Made by a program: the position numbers and the translations under genes. Under the pieces are notes generated by a model. The model made no database searches. It saw only the letters and a program-made list of their open reading frames with translations, and was not told the DNA's origin. 31,489 bases of DNA, from NCBI GenBank assembly GCA_025349905.2, contig MU624687.1, positions 1-31,489 of the forward strand, in the 5' to 3' direction. Below, piece by piece: positions 24,001 to 31,489 of the stretch. The stretch's first letter is position 1, and every line of letters starts with the position of its first letter. Origin of the DNA: Blastocladiella britannica. Its lineage: Eukaryota; Blastocladiomycota; Blastocladiomycetes; Blastocladiales; Blastocladiaceae.

Positions 24001-24318
24001 GTGGCGCGGGCGGTACGGCGTGAACGCTCCGCGCGCTCGCTGGGCGTCCAGGAGCGGCGTGTAGACGTCGGCATGGAGCGTCGTGTGGGCCGGCACGCAC
24101 AGGTCAAACAAGTCCAGTGGGAGATGAGGTGTTGCGGCCGGGACCGCCTGGGGGAGCAGTGAAGGGGAGCTGGGGCGACGCGCCTGCTCCGCCACTTGGA
24201 GATCGACTAGCTCCCTGGGGATCATGGCCGGCAGGCGTAGGCGCTGTAGGTCGGCCAGGCTCGGGGTGTGCGCGGGCGACGGTACCTGGAGGGTCTCAGG
24301 TGCGGTCCCTATTGTCAT
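21078..24318 (-). CDS. JHD1: JmjC-domain histone demethylase, KDM2/JHD1-like, 5 exons, 991 aa
   Basis: Exons, minus strand: 24318-23461, 23388-23186, 23118-22998, 22936-21759 and 21693-21078, all in phase. Family marks: EVGSEYVVAVMDVARQ, RILNLLSLEITGTALAQHV, DLDLVDKVAVG, then the JmjC core SYTDFHVDCG joined across the first intron to GSSVFCHVFAGKTVIF, and [23 protein letters not shown]. The Fe(II) triad is intact (His282, Asp284, His352), so the protein looks catalytically competent, unlike Epe1-type pseudo-enzymes. KDM2/JHD1 enzymes remove methyl groups from histone H3, typically K36me2, with 2-oxoglutarate and O2; the exact lysine is inferred. No PHD or CXXC zinc finger is visible. The long C-terminal half is low-complexity: Ala-rich runs, a basic Pro/Lys patch (RKRKPRAPKPPKPKPDP) that could bind DNA like an AT-hook, and Ser/Pro-rich ends. 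A 72-codon ORF ends four bases upstream of the start. Confidence 0.9.
22064..22192. repeat. GCN/GCAGCGG-type low-complexity repeat (poly-Ala coding)
   Basis: Interrupted GCAGCGGCAGCA-type trinucleotide tracts at about 22064-22102 and 22132-22192 read as Ala-rich runs on the minus strand within the JmjC gene, separated by a short Gly/Asp-containing spacer. Interrupted codons of this kind often vary in length between strains. Confidence 0.7.
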
Positions 24319-24671
24319 TTTTTCATTTGTTGAGTTCGGGTTTGTTGTTGATTTCGATGTGAAATGATTTTTTCATGGGGTGGAGACAACACCCGCCGCC
24401 GATTTCGCCACGGGCGTCCACATGGTGCACACCCGTGCATATGCAGATAAAACGGCGTGCGAGGGGACTGTCTAAGAAAAGGATGCACATACCAATGGGC
24501 ACCGCCAGAGCCGCCATGACTGAATCGAAGGGGGCGGACATGTCCGAAATGTGAAATGTTTCAGAACACGAAAGGGAAAATCAAAATCTCCACTTCCCTC
24601 CAGTACCAGCGCCGAAGGATTTAAATAAATATATGTTTTATTGACATTTAACATAAAGAGTGTCTCTTGGC
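24319..24671 (-). other. EAF1 3' end / JHD1 upstream region with a 72-codon uORF
   Basis: About 350 bp between the EAF1 stop and the JHD1 ATG, both on the minus strand, so it holds the EAF1 terminator and the JHD1 promoter and leader. A minus-strand ORF 24541-24323 (72 codons, starting MSAPFDSVMAALAVPIG) ends with TGA, four A residues and then the JHD1 ATG. The ORF has no recognised domain and a GTATGT inside it without a credible acceptor, so it is more likely an upstream ORF or chance than a gene. An AT-rich stretch with ATAAATAT (24620-24640) may serve EAF1 3'-end formation. Confidence 0.45.
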
Positions 24672-27600
24672 TCAGTGTCGTGCCCGTTTCTATTATGACA
24701 CAAAAAAAAAAAAAAAATCAGAGATGTGAAATCCTCAAGGAAAATGGTAAACGCACCACGCTGATCCCGGACGACGCCGCTCGGCTCCGCGTCACGCGCT
24801 TCTGGACCACCTCCACCTCGCTCTCTTCACTGCTCTCAACAAGGACGGCCGTATCTGACTGATCGTCGGGCATGTCGCTCTCTTCTTCCTCTTCTTCCTC
24901 CTCTTCCTCATCATCCTCTTTGGAGTACTTGTTCTTGTTGCTCCTCGCTCCTCCGGCCGCCCCATCATCGTCATCATCGTCATCATCGTCATCATCCTCG
25001 TTGTCTGATGGCGGCCGCGACCGCTTGGTAGCGCCACTGCGGGTCCGGGTCCGGGGCGGCGACGTGACCTCGTCGTCATCGTCGTCCACGTCGCTCACGC
25101 TGCTGGTTCCCGGCTCCTCCATCGCCTCGGGCTCGGGCGACGCGACCGCCGATGCGCGGGCCGACACGGCGTGTGATCCGCCACCACGCTTGCGTCCGCC
25201 GCCGCGACCGCTCGTGGCTGAACCAGACGCGGCAGCGCCTCCGCGGCGACCCGTCGCGGTGGTAACCGGCGTAGCGGGGCGTTTCCGTCCGGACGGAATT
25301 GCAGTGGCCGGCGTGGAAAGGGCGAGTTTGGTGACTTCTGTATCGGCTTGCTGCTTTCGCCGTTTGGCCGCGGGCGGCTGCGCTCCTTGCTGCTGCGAAC
25401 CACTGGCGGCGGCCGCAGCGACAGCAGTCTTGGACGTGCGCCGGGCGGTCGGTCGCGGCGGTGCTGGAACTGATGGACCCAAACCAAGTGCACTCGCAGT
25501 AGTTCCAGCAGCACCAGCATTTGCACTGGCAAGTGGAGGCCGCGGCGCCGGGACGCGGGGCGACGGAATCGCCGACGCCGTGGTCGATCCCGTCGGCGAC
25601 GTCAACTGCTGCTGGGCATGACCGGCAGCAGCCGCCAAATCGTGCGCAGAAGAAGAACCCGACGCAAACGGCGGGCGGATCGGCGCGGGCACAGCACCAG
25701 TAGGCGTCAGGTGCGGCGGGCCGCTCATGCTGGACCCAGGCGACGTGGCCGCCGATACCGCCGCCGACACGTGGGCGCTGGTCATGAGCGGATACGATCC
25801 GGGCGGCGCGCCGGGAACCGCAAATGGCATTTGACCACTACTGCCAGCTTGCATCGCATTGTTCATCATTTGCGCGATCTGCATCCCGTACTGCGCCTGA
25901 AGCCCGCGCAGCTGGTACTGCGACATCGGGTTGTTGGCCATCGCGGATGCGGCCGCGGCGGCAGCTGCTGCGGCCATGGCGTTGGTGTTAGGCACCCAGC
26001 CTGCTGGAGTTCCGGCTCCGCTACCACCTCCATTGCTACCCCCGTTCCCACCTCCACCAACGACTGTTGCGCCAGTGCCGCCCATTCGGGTGGGCACAGC
26101 GGTCATTCCAAAGCGGGAAGCCATCGCCGCCTGTTGCTGCTGCTGCTGTTGCTGTTGCTGGAGGTGTTGCTGCAGTTGGTGTTGGTGCTGCTGTTGCTGC
26201 TGTGAACTCGGACCACCCGCGTTCGGCCAAAACGGGAGCGCTCCGGTACTTCCATCTCCGCCCACCATGGCCACAGCCATCTGCGCCTGCGACGTGGCCA
26301 GCACGTACCCGGCCATTTGGGCCGCAGAAATGGGCACCGACGATAATGGAGCTCCAGCGGGTACCGCCATACGCGTCCCTTGGTTGTGTGCTTGCAAGGC
26401 CGCCACATGCGCCGCTGAAATGGCTTGCATTTGTTGGGTTCCCGGCGACGAAAGTGGTGCTGCCACTGCCGACGACGGCGCGGTCTGGAACTGGGAGTGC
26501 TGCTGCTGAAGCTGAGCGTATCCTGCCGTCGCCGCCATGGTCGTCGCCATCGTTGGAGCGACGGACGCTGCTGTTGCGGTAGCAAGTCGGTCGGCCGCCA
26601 ACGTCTGAACCGCCTGGATCGGTGTCGTGGCGGCGCCGCTACCGAGTCCGCCCTGGTTGTAGGCAGGATAGGATGGAGCAGCGGCTGTTCCCGAGAAAAC
26701 CGTCACCGATTGCGGCGCCGTCGGAGTGGTGCCGGCCGACACTGCTGCTGCTGGGATCGATGGAGAATGCGCCTCGGCTGGGCGTCCCCCTGGGGCGAGG
26801 CCAGGGAACGACATCGACTGGTGACCTCCTCCACCATACCCCGGTGGCGTTGGTGCGGCCGATGCCATTGGCGCTGGCGTCGGTGGTGGTGGGCCTGTGT
26901 AATTCACTTGTAAGCTAACAAGGGCCAACAAGAAAAAGATAATCAAATACGAACTCTGAAGCGGATGCGACGAGATCAGTCCAACCACGCCCGAAAGATT
27001 GCTCTCGGACGAAGCAGCAGCAGCAGACGTCGTAGTACTTGGAATGGACATGTCAGCAGAAGCAGAGGGCACCTTTTGCTGCGTAATCCGTGCGACCGAG
27101 CGAGGCGGCACTGGCTGTGGAACCACCGCGATCGATGCGGCCGGTGCATTGGGTGGCGCCAGTTGCTGTTGTTGCGCTCCAATTCCATCCAAATTGCCGG
27201 GCAGTTGGCCAGTGCTGGATCCAGGAGGGCGAACGGCGACGGGCATACCACTTGGTGTCATGGGCCGTGCACCTTGGGCTTGCTGCTGCTGTTGCTGCTG
27301 CTGTTGCTGCTGGATGTGGTAAAGCTGGATTTGCCGTTGCATTTGCTGCTGCTGTTGAACCTGCATGGCGTGCTGGTTCTGGAGCATGGCATGCATTTCG
27401 GGCGTCAGTTGTTGCTGCCCCGGGATCATGCCTGCTGGGGCGGCGGGAGCGCCACCACCAGTAGCAGGCCGCACTGCCATGGCCGTGGCGGGGGACTGGG
27501 ACTGCGGTACCTGCTGCGCAAAGCCCTGTGCGGTCCCCTGTGGTAGCTGCCCAACCAAGGGCACGGCCGGACTGGCGCCCTGTGCGGATGGGGGGCGAGG

Positions 27601-30077
27601 GCCTGGCGCCCCAGCACCAGCTCCTGTTCCAGCCGCCGCGGCCGCCGCTGCTGCCGCCGCCGCCGCCGCCCGCGCCATCATGGTCTCCTGGTAGTGCTGG
27701 ATCTGCATCTGCATCACATGCGGCGGCGGCCGCACCGCCGGAACTACGGCCAAGTTCCCCGATATGTAGTTGCCAAAGTACGGCCCAAACCGCTGCTCGA
27801 GCTCGGCGCGGTGCGCCAGAAACTCGCTGCACAGCAGCTTTGGGAGCTGGTCGGGCGGGTACCGGATGCTCAACAGAATGTGGAACAAGTTGGCTTGCTG
27901 CTGGATCGTCGACAGGTTGGGCGGGAGTTGTCCCGACACGTGGACCGCCTGCAAAATGCGCTCGACCTGCGTTCCCAGCCGCTGGATAATTTCGGCGTAC
28001 ACTTGTTGCGGCAGGCTCTGTTGCATTTGTTGAGGCGCTGTTGGAGCCGCACCATACGTGGCACCATTTTGCATTTGCTGCTGTTGTGGCTGCTGACCCC
28101 CAGCCACAGGGTGCTGCTGCTGCTGCTGCGCCGCCGGCTGTCCCGCCAGTGCCGCCTGGGCATTGGCGGCTGCAAACTGGTGCGAAATGCCCGGAATCGG
28201 AATCGCCACGCCGTTTTCGGCCGCCTGGCGCGCGAGCCGCGCCTCTTCCTTCTGGCGCAAGGCCGTGAGAATGGCCGCGGGCGAGACTGCTGGCCGTCCC
28301 GATTTCGGGAGCGGAACTGGTGCTGGCGGCGGTGGTGGAGGCGCCGACGATGGGCTGCGGCGCGCCAGCTGGTCGGACCGCTGCTGCTGGGTCGCGCTCT
28401 GGATCTGTTTGAACAGATTGGTGTGCATGGCGCGTTTGCGGCGCACCGCGTCCTTGGCCCGCTGCTGCATGGTCGCTGCGCTGGTGGTCCCCGAATTGGC
28501 CGCCAAGATATCTCCGGCAGTGGTAACGGCCGGCGTGGATCCCCGTCCACTGGCCGTCGAGGACGACGACGACGATCCGGCCGCTGCCTTGGCGACCGCC
28601 GCCGTCCGTTCCTGAAGCAGCGTGTGGAACCGGTCGTAGCAGTCCCCGACCGACCGCTTGGGTAATCCACGCCGTGTGGCGGTGTTGAGCAGTTCGGTGA
28701 CCAGCCGTACATTGTGCGAGTTCTCGTCCATGAGCCGCAGAAGCTGGTCGTCGTCGTCGTCGGTCCACGGCAGCCGCTCGCCCTGCAGAATCGACCGGTC
28801 GGCGCGCGCCGCCATGTCCAAGTCGACGGTGGGCACTGGCGCCCGGCGGAGCAGGAACGGCAGCGTGGGTCCACTTGGGAAAGTGGGGGAGGTGGGTGAC
28901 CGTAGGCTGGCCGAGGCGCGGCCACTGGCACTGCCGCTGCCGTTGCTGGGTGGCCCCGCGACAAGAGTCAACGGCGTGTTGGTTCGCGATGACGCCGAGA
29001 GAGGTTTGGAGAGCACGAGCGGGGGAGGCGGAGGGGATCGCATGCCACTCGTCTGCTTCGTCTCGGGAATTGAAACCGATGCTGCTGCTGGGCCAAAGAG
29101 TCCACCACCTTTAGTCGCTGCAACCCAATCATCTCTTGCAGCGGGAAAGAGGTCGTCCTGATCCAGCACCACAAACCTAGGCGGGAGAGCGCCATCGACC
29201 TCGGGATCGTCCGCAGCCAGCATGCGCTCGACCACGGGCACCACAAACAGCCCGTCGACATGGTCCACGTACACTCCATCATACGGCATGAGCGAGGGGG
29301 GTTCCAGAGGCACATTGGCGACTGCCTCCTGTGTAACAAAGAGAGGCGGCAGTTTGATCGGGTTGCCGTCCCCACCAAGTCCAGCACCACGCACACGCAC
29401 GTGCTGGTCGGGCGCAAATGTGCGTGCCCGCGTGCACCAGTACTGGCGGATCCAGGCCGAAATGTGCGCGCACGCCAGCACTCGAATCCGATGCGTGTCG
29501 ACCATATCGCTGCGGACGCCACGCATCTCTTCCAGCAGATAGTCCCAGTGCGCGGCCGATCGCGGCGGGAGCCGTTGTCGCGGGTGCTGCGCAAACGACC
29601 ACTTGCCCTCGCGCTTGAGCTGCTTGATGCGTTCCAGGGCCGCCAGGACCTGGGTTTCGGCGTGCGCGACCGCCCAGTCGCTCGAGGTGACGGCTTTGGC
29701 TGCGTGGGAGAGCGCGGACGAGATCGGTTGCATGGCCATGCGGACTTCGGATTTGAGAATCTGGCGGTTCCGGTCGTCCACGGATCCCGGTACCGCAGCT
29801 GGCGCAATTGGATGTTCCAGGATAAACTGATCTCGCTGTATTTTTGTTTTATAAGTAATTTTTTTTTGGAGGTGATGAGCCAGATATGAAGAAAGAATGA
29901 AAGTACCTCAGCATCTGGTATCGATCGCGTTGTTTGCAGGGGCGTGGTGGTGCTTTGAGCGGTTGGAGCAGAAAAGGTTCGAACGCGCGGAGCAGCCGCC
30001 GCTTCGAGTGGAAGCTGATCGAGTTCCGGCTGCTCCTTCAAATCAAGTAGGATTGGGCGCTGTGCGACTGTTGACAT
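24672..30077 (-). CDS. EAF1: EAF1/VID21-like NuA4 subunit with HSA and SANT domains, 4 exons, about 1735 aa
   Basis: Exons, minus strand: 30077-29907, 29835-26955, 26894-24757 and 24689-24672; phases agree. The HSA region is at about 150-200 (HWDYLLEEMRGVRSDM followed by a basic helix with ISAWIRQYW). A SANT/Myb-like domain lies at about 410-465 (LPWTDDDDDQLLRLMDENS, then VTELLNTATRRGLPKRSV and CYDRFHTLL). This order, with a very long Gln/Ala/Pro-rich C-terminal half, is the layout of EAF1/VID21, the scaffold of the NuA4 histone acetyltransferase; HSA binds actin/Arp4 and SANT contacts chromatin in the known proteins. The end is acidic and then basic. The intron 26895-26954 (60 nt, stop-free) encodes an implausible hydrophobic stretch if retained, so it was removed. 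The last 67-nt intron gives an ending KRARH; if it is retained the protein ends at 24718 with RLPFSLRISHL. An ATPase of the SWR1/p400 type is not present, which excludes those HSA proteins. Confidence 0.87.
24702..24717. repeat. A16 homopolymer
   Basis: Sixteen A residues on the plus strand. On the minus strand this is a T tract just upstream of the proposed last EAF1 acceptor (AG at 24690-24691), where it could serve as polypyrimidine tract. Confidence 0.8.
24882..25006. repeat. Acidic-tract trinucleotide repeats in EAF1
   Basis: Two plus-strand tracts (TCTTCC-type at 24882-24922 and TCATCG-type at 24966-25006) read as Glu-rich and Asp-rich runs on the minus strand near the C-terminus of EAF1. 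They are nearly pure trinucleotide arrays and are a likely site of length change. Confidence 0.75.
26131..26203. repeat. CTG/CAG repeat encoding poly-Gln in EAF1
   Basis: Mixed TGC/TTG trinucleotides on the plus strand read as a Gln-rich run (with His and Leu) on the minus strand. Confidence 0.8.
27280..27366. repeat. Second CTG/CAG repeat encoding poly-Gln in EAF1
   Basis: Trinucleotides TGC/TTG in series give a run of about thirteen Gln on the minus strand followed by Gln/Met/Ile-rich sequence. It resembles the Gln-rich activator-like regions known in fungal NuA4 and Mediator subunits. Confidence 0.8.
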
Positions 30078-30127
30078 AAATCCAAAATGAGTGAATTGAA
30101 ACCTTAAAGAAAATTGGCGAAGGGAAA

Positions 30128-30739
30128 TCATCCATACGCGTGGAAATCGCGTCTGATATGGTCGGCCAGAGCTTGGACGGTGCGCTCTAGAAAACAGAAC
30201 GTGAGAAAGGTTAGTCCCGCACCATGGGTGGTTTGAGATCAAGTCATACATTTGAGCTATGGAAACGAAATTTTAGTCCAGGATCCGTTAACGAGGCGGA
30301 AGAATATAAAGCGTACTCGATGCAAGTGCCAAGGAATTGGCGCAAACCTTGAAGATCCTGGTACTGCTCCGGCTGCACAATGGTCCATGGTTGAGGAAAC
30401 GTCTTGCAGAGCACGAACGCTTCTGTTGCGAGGGCAAGACGCGTCCTGGGTTAAAAAAAAAGATCAAAAAGGTGAGATGATCGATTGATACATGTCAAAA
30501 AGTAAAAGAAATGTCAACCTTTGAGCAGCAGCACTGGCCAAGGCATCGGCGGACGATGAAGAAGCCGACATGGGAGACGGCGCCATAGCACTGGTTGTAG
30601 AAAACGCGCTCTGTGTGCCCGTGGGCGGGGACGAAGGCGAGGGGTGCAGACGTGGCGGGACCGTGATTCGAAGACTCGGATCTGAATTGGTGGTATTGGC
30701 GTGACTGGAATGTGCAGGCATAGGGTTGGCGGTGGTCAT
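30128..30739 (-). CDS. Small unknown protein, 3 exons, about 125 aa
   Basis: Exons, minus strand: 30739-30519, 30445-30348 and 30186-30128 (378 nt, phases 2 and 1). The N-terminal 70 residues are Ser/Pro/Thr/Ala-rich and disordered. The folded-looking part is ALATEAFVLCKTFPQPWTIV, then QPEQYQDLQ joined to ERTVQALADHIRRDFHAYG at the stop. This pattern, helix plus a WTIV segment and a second helix, looks like a small adaptor or coiled-coil subunit, but I do not recognise it. The second intron is about 161 nt, roughly twice the local norm, and contains what looks like a 7-nt exon (30250-30256). The stop is only 50 nt from the EAF1 ATG on the same strand. The gene could be an upstream part of an EAF1 transcript. 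Moderate confidence that it is coding, low on the final exon. Confidence 0.5.
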
Positions 30740-31150
30740 TCAATCAATAGGTGAGATGGGGGGTTGGACGTGGGACTTGGCCAAAATGGCCTCGGCCGAC
30801 CACAAAATCGACTAGTACGATATGACCAACTTGGTCAATATCACAAATTTTTTTTTTTTTTTTTAATCATTCATACTTTTTTTTGTTGGCTGATATCGGG
30901 TCCGTGAGAAATCTTGAGGGTTTGGTCGTCCGTTTTCCCAGGCAAGTGTGGTGTGCGTGTGTGGAACCACGACGAGATGAGGGGGCAAGGGCGGAGTGTG
31001 CTGCGAGGCAAATGCGACCTCAAACGTGACCTCCGCTATTTTTCGATTTTTTTCGTGTGTTTTTGGCGAGAAGCCGAGTCCGCCACTATTCACCGCCCAA
31101 CTCTTGGTGTTGACTGGCACTTTGGACCGGAAACATCTCAATAATATAAA
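30740..31150. promoter_or_regulatory. Divergent promoter region, small gene / importin
   Basis: 411 bp between two divergent start codons. It holds a T17 tract at 30848-30864, a dyad at 30819-30842 (ACCAA-C-TTGGT core with GATAT/ATATC outer arms), and GGCC-AAAAT-GGCC at 30779-30791. The importin ATG is preceded by an AT-rich leader (ATAATATAAA). The dyads could be factor sites but cannot be assigned. No gene is seen inside. Confidence 0.45.
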
Positions 31151-31456
31151 ATGGACCCCACCGCCTACTTCGCGGCCCTGCGCGGCACCCTTTCGGCCGA
31201 TCCCAACGTGCGCATGCACGCCGAGCTCGAAATCAAGCGCATGTCCAAGCTGCCCGGGTACGCGCCGCTGGCGCTGCACGTGGCCGTGACCGAGCAGGAC
31301 GCGGGCCTGAAGCTCGCCGCCGCCATCAACTTCAAGTCCAAGGTCTCCAACTGCTGGCACTCGCGCGCGCACGACCCCATCTCGGACGCCGACAAGGAGG
31401 TGCTGCGCAACCAGATCGTTGCCGCGGTCGTCCAGAGCGGCCTCAAGGAGCGGTTT
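31151..31456 (+). CDS. Importin-beta family karyopherin, importin-7/8 (SXM1/NMD5)-like, first exon only
   Basis: 102 codons from the ATG at 31151 to a GTATCC donor at 31457; the window ends 33 nt into the intron. The sequence MDPTAYFAALRGTLSADPNV resembles the MDPNTIIEALRGT start of importin-7/8, followed by ELEIKRMSKLPGYAPLALHV, AAAINFKSKVSNCWHSR and VLRNQIVAAVVQSGLKERF, matching the first two HEAT repeats (importin-beta N-terminal domain: Ran-GTP binding). Such karyopherins carry ribosomal proteins, histones or signalling proteins into the nucleus. The rest of the gene lies beyond the window, so the subfamily is tentative; the family itself is clear. Confidence 0.85.
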
Positions 31457-31489
31457 GTATCCTTTTATCACCTCGAATTTTTTTTTTTT

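Noticed and set aside
24323..24541. Small gene encoding a 72-aa protein
   Set aside because: No recognised domain and no credible acceptor for its internal GTATGT; treated as a possible uORF only.
27694..28665. 323-codon plus-strand frame inside EAF1
   Set aside because: Arg/Leu-rich shadow of CAG-type repeats; no homology-like features.
27053..28768. 571-codon minus-strand frame overlapping EAF1
   Set aside because: A shifted reading of the repeat-rich EAF1 exon on the same strand; composition is Arg/Gly/Ala-rich with no domain, while the EAF1 frame carries HSA and SANT motifs.
30250..30284. Longer internal exon of the small gene, from the 30256 acceptor to a GTGCGG
   Set aside because: It would leave a 36-nt intron and break the frame of the last exon.
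1..31489. Mobile elements, CRISPR, tRNA or rRNA genes, biosynthetic or defence clusters
   Set aside because: No transposase, reverse transcriptase, terminal repeats, regular spaced repeats, cloverleaf or rRNA-like sequence was seen by reading; the genes are unlinked housekeeping functions.

Overview
This window looks like a nuclear chromosome fragment from a fungus, probably an early-diverging lineage such as a chytrid or Blastocladiomycota relative; the phylum is a guess from gene content and style and has not been tested. It is GC-rich by eye. Nearly every gene is split by short GT-AG introns of about 54-91 nt, often with a CTGAC/CTAAC-like branch site close to the acceptor. Many start codons sit behind A-rich leaders, and genes lie on both strands with very little space between them. 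The gene set (DBP7-type helicase, EAF1/VID21, TRS130/TRAPPC10, JHD1-type JmjC protein, alkaline ceramidase, P4-ATPase) is eukaryotic and fits a fungus well. I see no mobile element, tRNA, rRNA, CRISPR array, plasmid or viral gene.

Layout. Positions 120-998 (+): pinin/SDK/memA-domain protein. 1121-3614 (+): DBP7/DDX31 helicase. 3651-8050 (-): P4-ATPase lipid flippase, ending 36 nt from the helicase stop. 8343-10265 (+): CCT4 chaperonin subunit, divergent from the flippase across about 290 bp. 10479-11615 (+): ATG3. 11882-16944 (+): TRAPPII subunit TRS130/TRAPPC10. 16968-19488 (-): a five-exon protein I do not recognise, ending 23 nt from the TRS130 stop. 19851-20912 (+): alkaline ceramidase with a complete metal-site residue set. 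21078-24318 (-): JmjC histone demethylase of the KDM2/JHD1 kind. 24672-30077 (-): large HSA + SANT protein, EAF1/VID21 of NuA4. 30128-30739 (-): small unknown gene only 50 nt upstream of EAF1. 31151-31456 onward (+): first exon of an importin-7/8 type karyopherin, cut by the window edge.

The genes do not form one pathway. They are housekeeping functions: pre-mRNA processing, ribosome assembly, lipid asymmetry, protein folding, autophagy, Golgi traffic, sphingolipid turnover, chromatin and nuclear import. Exon boundaries were set by hand from frame continuity, GT-AG signals and fit to the protein family. All multi-exon models given are phase-consistent, and ambiguous choices are stated.

I did not find an obviously new biological system. 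The points most worth a second look are the unrecognised 755-aa protein, the small gene/EAF1 pair with a possible 7-nt micro-exon that would fuse the two frames, the long upstream ORF ending four bases before the JmjC start codon, and several stop-free introns whose length is a multiple of three.
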